From contig NZ_JAJONF010000022.1 of the NCBI RefSeq assembly GCF_021462265.1, forward strand, positions 62,001 to 126,000: a DNA stretch of 64,000 nucleotides. Direction: 5' to 3'. This document shows, in pieces, positions 6,447 to 13,518 of this stretch; the first letter of the stretch is position 1, and each line of letters opens with the position of its first letter. The notes beneath the pieces were generated by a model. That model did no database searches. It was not told the DNA's origin and was given only the letters and a program-made list of their open reading frames with translations. The DNA is from Streptomyces shenzhenensis (lineage in GTDB: Bacteria; Actinomycetota; Actinomycetes; Streptomycetales; Streptomycetaceae). Made by a program: the position numbers and the translations under genes.

Positions 6447-8221
6447 GCGGGTTCTCCTTCGTCGTGTACGGCGGGCGCCCCTGCGGACACCCAGAAGCGG
6501 ATGCTCTCGATAAGCACCAGCCCGGCCACGGCCACGGCGAGGACCGTGAGCGCGACCTTGAACTGCGCGGCGGTGAGCACCGTGGCCAGGACGCTGACCA
6601 GCAGCACGCGCCCTTCCTGCCCCCCGATGGCGCGGACCAGCCAGACCGGCGGCGCTCCGGCGTTCCCGCGGATGCGGTACACCGTGTCGTAGTGATGGTA
6701 GGCGACGGCAGCCACCAGACCGAAAGCCGCAGGAAGGGCTCCGTTTACCCCGGCTTTACTTGCGAGGACGAGCACGGTGCCGTACTCGGCGGCGCGCAGG
6801 AAGGGCGGGACCAGCCAGTCGAGGGCGCCCTTGAGCGGCTTCACGACCGCTTCGGAGGAGATCAGGACGTAGACGACGGCAGACCCGACGAGCGACGGAC
6901 CCGGCCCGTCGATCGCCGCCGCGAGAAGCAGGAGTGCGGACCCGGCGGCCGTCCACAGAACCGCCGGCAGCTTGGAGGCCCGGCGCAGGACGCGCGCGCT
7001 CAGCTCCGCCAGCGGACCGTTGTCCGCCAGGTCCGCCAGCGCCTTCGCGGCCCGGTCGGTGCGCCCGGCTCTGCGGGTCAGCGACCGCAGCACCCGTCCC
7101 GCCGTGGTGTAGGTCGCTGCGAAGGCGCAGCCGGCCAGCAGCACGTAGAAGGTGATCCGCGGGGTCGTGGCCGCCGTCAGGACGGCTATCAGTGCCCATC
7201 GCTCGCCGATGGGCAGCACTATCATCCGGCGCACCCAGACCGTCCAGCCGACGCTGTCCAGCCTGTCGGAGAGCGCGGCGGTGGGGCTGGTGTTGGCGGT
7301 GGCGTCCTGGTTGGCCTCGTTGAAGGAGAAGTCGACCACGTGCCGGCAGGTCTGCAGGATCATCGCGCCGAGGGCGAGGGCCCATACGTCGTCATGCCCC
7401 CCGCCGCGGGCGGCGCCGAGGGCGAGGCCCGCGTAGTAGGCGTACTCCTTGGCCCGGTCGAAGGTGGCGTCCAGCCACGCGCCGAGCGTGGAGTACTGCA
7501 GGGAGTAGCGGGCGAGCTGGCCGTCGGTGCAGTCCAGGACGAACGAGCAGATCAGCAGGGCGCCGGCGGCGACGAAGCCGATCCGCGTACCGGTGGCCGC
7601 GCAGCTCGCCGCGATCAGGGCGGTGAGCAGGGAGGCGGTGGTGACCTGGTTGGGGGTCAGGCCGCGCCGGGCGCACCAGCGGGCGAGGTACCGCGAGTAC
7701 GGGCTGATGAAGAAGGTGGTGAAGAAGCCGTCCCGGGACTTCACGGCCGACTTCAGGCGTACGGCCTCGTCGTCGACGGTGGCCACGGCCTGCCGTGCCT
7801 CGTTGCGGGCCTGCGGGTCGGCGGGGACGGCGGCGACCAGGCTGCCCAGCTCGGGGCGGTGGACGTCGGCGTCCAGGGCGGTGACGAGGTTGTCGACCGC
7901 GAGGTCGGTGCTGCCGCCCGCGGCTGCCTGCCGGGCCAGCGCCTGGCTCAGGGCCGGCCGGCCGGCGGGCTGGGCGGTGACGGCGCCGGGTATCGCGGCG
8001 AGCGGGAAGCGGGGGTCGGTGAGGCCGAGCCGCAGGGCGTGCACATGGCCGACGAAGCGGGCGTCGACGACGGCGACGCGCCGGTCGGCGGGTACGGCCG
8101 CGAGCAGCGCCTGGGTCTCGGCGGTGTCCGACGCCGCGCGCACCTCGAAGCCGAGCGCCCGCAGATCGCTCTCCAGTGACGATCCGGGCACCGGCGGACC
8201 GGTGACGATGGCGGTCGACAA
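6443..8221 (-). CDS. Large fused CDP-alcohol phosphatidyltransferase (DUF5941-type C-terminus)
   Basis: This is a 592-residue membrane protein in three parts. Residues 1-150 look like a degenerate nucleotide-binding domain (SDLRALGFEVRAA, VAVVDARFVGHVHALRLG). Residues about 165-370 form a CDP-alcohol phosphatidyltransferase with an intact motif: DCTDGQLAR, eight residues, then GAWLDATFD. The remaining 220 residues are hydrophobic and resemble the region NCBI calls DUF5941 in actinobacteria (from memory). The arrangement recalls archaeal fused inositol-phosphate cytidylyltransferase/di-inositol-phosphate synthases. The start is TTG at 8221 with GGGAGTGAG upstream. It is the first gene of the operon and lies behind the PHO-box-like repeat at 8341-8362. 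The product could be a phosphodiester-linked polyol lipid or polymer; this is not proven. Confidence 0.85.
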   Translation of the reverse strand: MSTAIVTGPPVPGSSLESDLRALGFEVRAASDTAETQALLAAVPADRRVAVVDARFVGHVHALRLGLTDPRFPLAAIPGAVTAQPAGRPALSQALARQAAAGGSTDLAVDNLVTALDADVHRPELGSLVAAVPADPQARNEARQAVATVDDEAVRLKSAVKSRDGFFTTFFISPYSRYLARWCARRGLTPNQVTTASLLTALIAASCAATGTRIGFVAAGALLICSFVLDCTDGQLARYSLQYSTLGAWLDATFDRAKEYAYYAGLALGAARGGGHDDVWALALGAMILQTCRHVVDFSFNEANQDATANTSPTAALSDRLDSVGWTVWVRRMIVLPIGERWALIAVLTAATTPRITFYVLLAGCAFAATYTTAGRVLRSLTRRAGRTDRAAKALADLADNGPLAELSARVLRRASKLPAVLWTAAGSALLLLAAAIDGPGPSLVGSAVVYVLISSEAVVKPLKGALDWLVPPFLRAAEYGTVLVLASKAGVNGALPAAFGLVAAVAYHHYDTVYRIRGNAGAPPVWLVRAIGGQEGRVLLVSVLATVLTAAQFKVALTVLAVAVAGLVLIESIRFWVSAGAPAVHDEGEPA

Positions 8222-8340
8222 CCGAACTCACTCCCTGGGTGCCGGCGTACGGACGCCGGTCTGCTGCGTGGTGGGGCGGGGGGTGCCTGACGGCCCCCTG
8301 ACGGCATTCGGCAGAGGTTATCGGATGGTGAGGACCGCTT

Positions 8341-8362
8341 GTTCACCGGCCGTTCACGGCAC
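8341..8362 (+). promoter_or_regulatory. PHO-box-like direct repeat in front of the glycopolymer operon
   Basis: Two adjacent 11-base units, GTTCACCGGCC and GTTCACGGCAC, fit the Streptomyces PhoP direct-repeat unit. They lie about 120 bases upstream of the TTG at 8221. A possible minus-strand -10 (TAACCT, near 8316-8321) sits between the repeat and the gene, so bound PhoP could cover the -35 region and repress. The two repeat units are seen; binding and direction of control are inference. This is part of a 433-base divergent gap (8222-8654) that also holds the sites at 8535 and 8569. Confidence 0.55.
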
Positions 8363-8534
8363 GGTCGGCCCGCTCTGCCCCGGCCGTTGCCGAGATCATC
8401 ATCCGTGATCCAGGCCCCGGCCGACAAACCGCGCTCCCACAACGGGCATTGAGGACACCGGTCCGTGGCGGCGCATCCCCCTCCGGCCGGCCGCCTATAC
8501 AGCGCCCCCTCACGGAAGGCAACTGAGGCTGCCC

Positions 8535-8561
8535 TGACCTGCGGTTCGTTTCCGCAGGTCA
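8535..8561. promoter_or_regulatory. 10-bp inverted repeat next to the Zur-like box
   Basis: TGACCTGCGG and CCGCAGGTCA form perfect arms around a 7-base spacer, just upstream of the Zur-like box and about 95 bases before the zinc exporter start. It could extend a regulator footprint or form a hairpin in a divergent transcript. No regulator is assigned. Confidence 0.35.
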
Positions 8562-8568
8562 AGGCACA

Positions 8569-8583
8569 TGACAACGGTGTTCA
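8569..8583. promoter_or_regulatory. Zur-box-like site upstream of zitB
   Basis: TGACAACGGTGTTCA is an imperfect 15-base inverted repeat that resembles actinobacterial Zur boxes (TGAnAAc...gTTnTCA). It lies 72 bases before the ATG of the cation efflux gene. In S. coelicolor Zur is reported to activate its zinc exporter gene zitB through a site upstream of the promoter, which fits the position here. The match was judged by eye. Confidence 0.55.
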
Positions 8584-8654
8584 GTGCCGCGTTGCCGGAT
8601 ACCCCCCACCCGTAGTTCACTGTGAGCCCGGGCGGAACACAGGAGGCGTATCTC

Positions 8655-9590
8655 ATGGGGGCAGGGCACGACCACGGCCACAGCCACGCGCCGCCCACCG
8701 GTACGGCCGCGGCGGCGTACCGCGGACGGCTCCGGGTGGCGCTCGGCATCACCCTCGGGGTGATGCTGGTCGAGATCGCCGGCGGTCTGCTGGCCGACTC
8801 GCTGGCACTGATCGCGGACGCGGCCCACATGGCGACCGACGCGCTGGGCCTCGGCATGGCTCTGCTGGCGATCCACTTCGCCAACCGCCCGCCGAGCACC
8901 AACCGCACCTTCGGACTGGCCCGCGCCGAGATCCTCGCCGCCCTGGCGAACTGCCTGCTGCTGCTGGGGGTCGGCGGCTATGTGCTGTTCGAGGCGATCC
9001 AGCGGTTCGTCACGCCGGCGGACACCCATGGCGGCCAGATGATCGTGTTCGGTCTGATCGGGCTGGTCGCCAACATGATCTCACTCACGCTGCTGGTGCG
9101 CGGCCAGCAGGAGAGCCTGAACGTGCGCGCCGCCTTCCTGGAGGTGGCGGCCGACGCGCTGGGCTCACTGGCGGTGCTGATCTCGGCCGTGGTGATCCTG
9201 ACCACCGGCTGGCAGGCGGCCGACCCGGTCGCCTCGCTCGTCATCGGCCTGATGATCGTGCCGAGGACGTTCAAGCTGCTGCGCGAGACCCTGAACGTCC
9301 TGCTGGAGGCGGCGCCTCGGGATGTCGACATGGCGGAGGTGCGGGCGCACATCCTGGCTCTGGACGGCGTGGAGGACGTCCACGACCTGCACGCCTGGAC
9401 GATCACCTCGGGGATGCCGGTGCTGTCGGCGCACGTGGTGGTCCGCTCGGACGTGCTCAGCGCCATCGGGCACGAGAAGATGCTGCACGATCTGCAGGGC
9501 TGCCTGGGCCACCACTTCGACGTGGAACACTGCACCTTCCAGCTGGAGCCGGGCGGACACGCGGAGCACGAGGCCCGGCTCTGCCACTGA
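8655..9590 (+). CDS. zitB: Zinc/cation efflux protein, CDF family (ZitB)
   Basis: This 311-residue cation diffusion facilitator exports Zn2+ (or similar ions) by proton antiport. The N-terminus has a His-rich GHDHGHSHAPP metal-binding tract. Six membrane segments follow, with the metal-site motifs LIADAAHMATDALG in segment 2 and EVAADALGSLAVLISA in segment 5. A cytoplasmic domain containing GVEDVHDLHAWTITSG ends the protein. The ATG at 8655 has AGGAGG ten bases upstream; an in-frame GTG at 8622 is less likely. The ortholog in S. coelicolor, next to idi as here, is a Zur-activated zinc exporter. A Zur-like box lies at 8569-8583. Confidence 0.92.
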   Translation: MGAGHDHGHSHAPPTGTAAAAYRGRLRVALGITLGVMLVEIAGGLLADSLALIADAAHMATDALGLGMALLAIHFANRPPSTNRTFGLARAEILAALANCLLLLGVGGYVLFEAIQRFVTPADTHGGQMIVFGLIGLVANMISLTLLVRGQQESLNVRAAFLEVAADALGSLAVLISAVVILTTGWQAADPVASLVIGLMIVPRTFKLLRETLNVLLEAAPRDVDMAEVRAHILALDGVEDVHDLHAWTITSGMPVLSAHVVVRSDVLSAIGHEKMLHDLQGCLGHHFDVEHCTFQLEPGGHAEHEARLCH

Positions 9591-9607
9591 CCCCGGCCGG
9601 CCGGGGT
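9590..9607 (+). terminator. Palindromic terminator after zitB
   Basis: An 18-base perfect palindrome of C/G (stem ACCCCGG and its complement) begins at the last base of the zitB stop codon and can fold into a tight hairpin. It probably terminates zitB. Confidence 0.55.
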
Positions 9608-9791
9608 CCGGACGAGGCGCCCCGCGCTGCCCCGGCGTCCTCGCGTTCGAGGGCCCCGGACGGTTCCCGCTCACACCCGTAGGGCACGATCAACTACCGG
9701 GCCCCTCTTCCGGCGTGCCCGTGCCGGGAAGTGCCGGGAGTGTCGGATTGGTACGGCAGACTGGGTGCGAAGACCGAGGCGAAGGATGGGT

Positions 9792-10385
9792 ATGCCGATC
9801 ACACCTGCCACCGCGACGCACAGCACGTCGGAAGGGACCGCAGACGCGATTTTCCTTGAACTCGTCGACGAGAAGGGTCTGGCCATCGGCACCGCCGAGA
9901 AGCTGGCCGCGCATCAGCCCCCCGGGCAGCTGCACCGGGCGTTCTCCGTCTTTCTCTTCGACGAACACGGCAGGCTGCTGCTCCAGCAGCGGGCGCTGGG
10001 CAAGTACCACTCCCCCGGTGTGTGGTCCAACACGTGCTGCGGTCATCCCTACCCCGGCGAGGCGCCCTTCGCGGCGGCGGCCCGGCGGACCTTCGAGGAG
10101 CTGGGGGTCTCCCCGTCGCTGCTCGCCGAGGCGGGCACGGTCCGCTACAACCACCCGGACCCGGCCTCCGGCCTGGTCGAGCAGGAGTTCAACCACCTGT
10201 TCGTCGGCATGGTCCAGGCGCCGCTCGCGCCGGACTCCGAGGAGGTCGAGGCGACCGCCTTCGTGACGGCCGCCGAGCTGGCCGAGCGGCACGCCCAGGA
10301 CACCTTCTCGTCCTGGTTCATGACCGTGCTGGACGCGGCCCGCCCGGCGATCAGGGAGCTGACGGGCCCGTCCGCCGGCTGGTGA
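9792..10385 (+). CDS. idi: Isopentenyl-diphosphate delta-isomerase, type I
   Basis: This 197-residue Nudix-fold enzyme interconverts isopentenyl and dimethylallyl diphosphate, supplying C5 units for hopanoids, carotenoids and quinones. It shows LLLQQRALGKYHSPGVWSNT with the following CCGHP (catalytic Cys and metal His). The Nudix helix AAAARRTFEELGV, the second catalytic region EFNHLFVG and the C-terminal SSWFMTVLDAARP are also present. The ATG at 9792 is preceded by GAAGGA at 5 bases; the ATG at 9786 lies inside that site. Length and sequence match the Streptomyces enzyme. Its closeness to hpnC (9 kb away) suits isoprenoid metabolism, but it is not in that operon. Confidence 0.96.
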   Translation: MPITPATATHSTSEGTADAIFLELVDEKGLAIGTAEKLAAHQPPGQLHRAFSVFLFDEHGRLLLQQRALGKYHSPGVWSNTCCGHPYPGEAPFAAAARRTFEELGVSPSLLAEAGTVRYNHPDPASGLVEQEFNHLFVGMVQAPLAPDSEEVEATAFVTAAELAERHAQDTFSSWFMTVLDAARPAIRELTGPSAGW

Positions 10386-10391
10386 GACCCC

Positions 10392-10886
10392 TCAGGGCAG
10401 CGTCGCGGGCTTGAGCGGCAGGGCGGCCCAGATCACCTTGCCGCCGCTCGACGTGTGCTCCACGTCCACGACCCCGCCCGCCTCCCTGGCCACCTCCCGC
10501 ACCAGCAACAGCCCCCGGCCGCCGGTCTGGCCGTGGTCGGCCTCCAGGGCGGTCGGGCGGTAGGGGTGGTTGTCCTCCACCGACACCCGCACCCAGTCGG
10601 CGCCGACGGCGACCTCGACGGCGAGCACCGGCGACAGCAGCGCCGCATGCTTGACCGCGTTGGTGACCAGCTCGGAGACGATCAGCAACAGCCCGTACAC
10701 CAGGTCCTCCGAGACCGGGACGCCCTGGCGCTGGAGCAGGTCCCGTACGGCGCGCCGCGCCTGCGGGACCGAGGCGTCCACGGCGGCGGCGGTGAACCGC
10801 CAGACTCCTTCGTACGGCAGCGGATCCGGCGGCGGAGCGCCGCCTGCCTCTGGACGCGGGTCATGCCCGCGCCCGCGGTTCTCCAT
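10392..10886 (-). CDS. RsbW-type histidine-kinase-like ATPase (anti-sigma factor family)
   Basis: This 164-residue protein has one GHKL ATPase domain. The N box SELVTNAVKHA is near residue 75, the G1 region VSVEDNHPYRP near 105 and the G2 box GGRGLLLVREVARE near 125. Such proteins in Streptomyces usually act as serine kinases/anti-sigma factors toward SigB-like sigma factors or anti-anti-sigma factors. No partner gene is adjacent. The ATG at 10886 has a GAGGG upstream. It converges on idi with a 6-base gap and no room for a separate terminator. Confidence 0.85.
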   Translation of the reverse strand: MENRGRGHDPRPEAGGAPPPDPLPYEGVWRFTAAAVDASVPQARRAVRDLLQRQGVPVSEDLVYGLLLIVSELVTNAVKHAALLSPVLAVEVAVGADWVRVSVEDNHPYRPTALEADHGQTGGRGLLLVREVAREAGGVVDVEHTSSGGKVIWAALPLKPATLP

Positions 10887-11164
10887 CGTCCGGTCGCCGC
10901 CCTCGCGCTCGATTGTCACCACACGTCGAGTGTTGGTAAGGACCCGCTCCGCGCCGGACGACTGAACACAAGTCAGCAACTATCGAACGGATCTGACCGT
11001 TGGCGTATGACAAGGTCAGTTGTGGGATGACTCTTGCCCTCCTCGATGCCGACTTCGCGAACTATTCGGGTTGTACGGGTATGGGAACTTTCCGAGCGGG
11101 CGGGGCGCGGCTCCCGTGAACCACCCGAATTCCCCCCTCCCCGGCGCGGATACCATCGCGCACC

Positions 11165-11920
11165 ATGGAGCCCCGCCTCGACCACCAGGTCAGAAACGCC
11201 GTTGCCACCGTAGTCATCGGCAACGCGGCCAAACGCAACGCGATGACCGCGCAGATGTGGCGCGCCCTCCCGCCCCTCCTCGACGGCCTCGCGGCCGACC
11301 CCGCCGTGCGCGCCCTCGTCCTCACCGGCGCGGGCGGCACCTTCTGCGCCGGCGCCGACATCTCCACCCTCCAGGGCTCCCCCGCCGAGGCACAGGCCCT
11401 CGCCGGCGCCGCCGAGGAGGCGCTCGCCGCGTTCCCCAAGCCGACCCTCGCCGCGGTGCGCGGCCACTGCGTCGGCGGCGGTTCGCAGCTGGCCGCCGCC
11501 TGCGATCTGCGGTTCGCCGAGGAGGGCGCGCTGTTCGGGGTGACTCCGGCGAAGCTCGGCATCGTCTACCCGGCCGCCTCCACCCGCCGCCTGGTGTCCC
11601 TGGTCGGGCCGGCCACCACCAAGTACCTGCTCTTCTCCGGCGAGCTGATCGACGCGGAGCGGGCGCTGCGCACCGGTCTGGTCGACGAGGTGCTGCCGCA
11701 GGGCGAGCTGGACAAGCGGGTGGCCGAGTTCACCCGGATCCTGACCGAACGCTCGCAGCTGACGCAGGCCGCCGCGAAGGAGTTCGCGAACGGCCGCGCG
11801 GACCGGGACGCGCACTGGGCGGAGCAGGCGCGCGGCAACGACGACACCGCCGAGGGCGTCGCCGCGTTCCTGGAGCGCCGCCGGCCGCGGTTCACGTGGG
11901 CGGTTCCGCGCCGCGGATGA
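11165..11920 (+). CDS. Enoyl-CoA hydratase/isomerase family protein
   Basis: This 251-residue crotonase-fold enzyme carries the first oxyanion-hole segment GTFCAGADIST near residue 60. The second, AAVRGHCVGGGSQLAAACDL, lies near 98, and the acidic catalytic region PAKLGIVYPAAS near 128. The exact position equivalent to the second catalytic Glu of hydratases reads as Gly-Ile-Val-Tyr, so it could catalyse isomerisation or another CoA reaction. It stands alone. Its 3' end overlaps the small convergent ORF at 11892-12080 by 29 bases. Confidence 0.88.
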   Translation: MEPRLDHQVRNAVATVVIGNAAKRNAMTAQMWRALPPLLDGLAADPAVRALVLTGAGGTFCAGADISTLQGSPAEAQALAGAAEEALAAFPKPTLAAVRGHCVGGGSQLAAACDLRFAEEGALFGVTPAKLGIVYPAASTRRLVSLVGPATTKYLLFSGELIDAERALRTGLVDEVLPQGELDKRVAEFTRILTERSQLTQAAAKEFANGRADRDAHWAEQARGNDDTAEGVAAFLERRRPRFTWAVPRRG

Positions 11921-12080
11921 ACCGGCTCACCGAGCGGAGCCGGTCGGCGGCCTCGGCGGCGCCCGGCGCGGGGAGTTCGCGTCGCAGGGCGGCCGGGGGT
12001 CGTACTCGATCCTCCAGCCGCACGGCCTGGGCGTCGGTGACGGCCCGCTCCCCCGCCGGCGAGGACGACGTGAACGTCAC
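11892..12080 (-). CDS. Small hypothetical protein (62 residues) overlapping the hydratase gene end
   Basis: A GTG start with a strong GGAGAAGG site 3 to 7 bases upstream opens a 62-codon frame. G or C fills about nine tenths of the third codon positions, as in real Streptomyces genes. The product is Arg/Ala/Pro-rich with no recognised domain or membrane segment. Its last 29 bases overlap the end of the hydratase gene on the other strand. It may be real, or a shadow that happens to have a good ribosome binding site. Confidence 0.4.
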   Translation of the reverse strand: MTFTSSSPAGERAVTDAQAVRLEDRVRPPAALRRELPAPGAAEAADRLRSVSRFIRGAEPPT

Positions 12081-12169
12081 CCGCCTTCTCCGCCCTGCCG
12101 GACGGCGAACCGGGTCCGCCTCGGGTCGGGCACTGGAGTCCGTACCAACCAGTCAGTAGCGTGCGGCCC

Positions 12170-13039
12170 ATGACAACCGCCTTCCTGGAGCCGCTCGCCG
12201 GCCGCCGCTGCCAGTCCCTGCTCAATTCCCTGCACGCGACCCACTTCTTCAGCCCCGAGCTGGCCGAGGAACTGGCCGCGCTCGGCGTCACCCACCCGCG
12301 GGCCGTCAACCTCGCGGTACGGGCGGCCGCGCTGGGGCCGGTCGGGGCCGGCACGGTGACGGCGACGTTCTACAACTACAAGTACGATCTGGTGGCCCGG
12401 CATGTGCCGGCCGTCTGGGAGATCGCGTCCCCGAAGGACGTCCTCGCGGCCCGCGCGCGTGCCGTCGACGCGTCGATGCGGAGGCTGCTCGGCGCGGACG
12501 CGGTGGCCTCCGACGCGATGGCCGAGGCGGCGCGGCTCGCGCTGCGCGCCACCGAGGCCTGCGCGCGCTCCGGCCGCCCGCTGTACGCCGCCCACGCGGA
12601 CCTGCCGGTGCCTCAGGAGCCCCATCTCGCCTACTGGCACGCGAGCACGCTGCTGCGCGAGCACCGCGGCGACGGGCATCTCACGGCGCTGCTGGCGGCC
12701 GGGCTGGACGGGCTGGAGGCGGTGGTGACGCACACGGCGACCGGCAAGGGCCTGACCCCGAAGTGGGTGTTCGCCACCCGGGGCTGGAGCCAGGACGACT
12801 GGGACGCGGCGGTGGCACGGCTGCGCGAGCGCGGCCTGCTCGACGCGGCGGGCGAGCTGACCGAGGCGGGGGTGGCCCTGCGCGCGGACATCGAGACCGA
12901 GACGGACCGCCTGGACCGGGCACCGTACGAGCACCTGGGAGCCGACGGCGTGACCCGCCTGACGGAACTGGCGGTGACCTTCACAAGGGCCGCGGTGGCC
13001 GCCGGAGCGTTCCCCGCAGACCTCGTCGGCAAGGGCTGA
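12170..13039 (+). CDS. SCO6745-family protein
   Basis: This 289-residue soluble actinobacterial protein resembles what NCBI names the SCO6745 family (from memory). Its first 150 residues are helical (QSLLNSLHATHFFSPELAEE, AARARAVDASMRRLLGADAV). The second half contains a winged-helix-like region (WSQDDWDAAVARLRERGLLD) similar to MarR-type folds. The function is unknown. The ATG at 12170 was chosen because it begins MTTAFLEPL; no strong ribosome site is visible. It lies just upstream of a 67-bp tandem repeat region. Confidence 0.8.
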   Translation: MTTAFLEPLAGRRCQSLLNSLHATHFFSPELAEELAALGVTHPRAVNLAVRAAALGPVGAGTVTATFYNYKYDLVARHVPAVWEIASPKDVLAARARAVDASMRRLLGADAVASDAMAEAARLALRATEACARSGRPLYAAHADLPVPQEPHLAYWHASTLLREHRGDGHLTALLAAGLDGLEAVVTHTATGKGLTPKWVFATRGWSQDDWDAAVARLRERGLLDAAGELTEAGVALRADIETETDRLDRAPYEHLGADGVTRLTELAVTFTRAAVAAGAFPADLVGKG

Positions 13040-13084
13040 CGGGACCGAGGGCCGGCCGGGGCGGTCTCGACACCGCCGGACGGC

Positions 13085-13330
13085 ACCGTCGGGGCTGAGT
13101 GCCGCTGCGGCGGAACTGAGACCGGCGGACCGTGGCACCGCCGGACACCACCGTCCCGGCCCAGCACCGAAACGGCCGAACACCGAGACCAACGGACCGG
13201 GACACCACCCGCCACCACCGTCCCGGCCCAACGCCGCTGCGACCGAACACCGAGACCAACGGACCGGGACACCACCCGCCACCACCGTCCCGGCTCAGCG
13301 CCGCTGCGGCCGAACACCGGGACCGGCGGG
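13085..13330. repeat. 67-bp tandem repeat, about four copies
   Basis: Units begin at 13085, 13150, 13217 and 13284. Copies two and three are exactly 67 bases and nearly identical; the outer copies are diverged. Each unit contains ACCGTCCCGGC, CGCCGCTGCG and GAACACCGAGACCAACGGAC. The period is not a multiple of three and no frame looks coding. The 479-base gap 13040-13518 holds this repeat and the start region of tex, and nothing else I can name. Confidence 0.9.
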
Positions 13331-13518
13331 TCGTAGGGAGCGGGTGATCGAAGGGGGGTGGTTTGTTCGGCTCGTTGGATCGGGTGTGCGGGTGGTTTTC
13401 GGGTGCGTGGGAGGAAACGGGGGGAGTCCGTGTCGCGGAAAGGCGCCCTGGGGCCCGGTTGTCGGTGTCACCTGCCACAATTGCGGCGCAACCTCAGTGG
13501 AGAAGGCGGTACGGGATC

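Noticed and set aside
8339..8362. The GTTCAC repeats as a CRISPR-like or longer tandem array
   Set aside because: Only two full units exist and there are no spacers; a PhoP-type direct repeat explains them better.
13132..13347. 71-codon ORF within the 67-bp tandem repeat
   Set aside because: The repeat period is not a multiple of three, so the peptide does not repeat in frame, and there is no ribosome site or homology.
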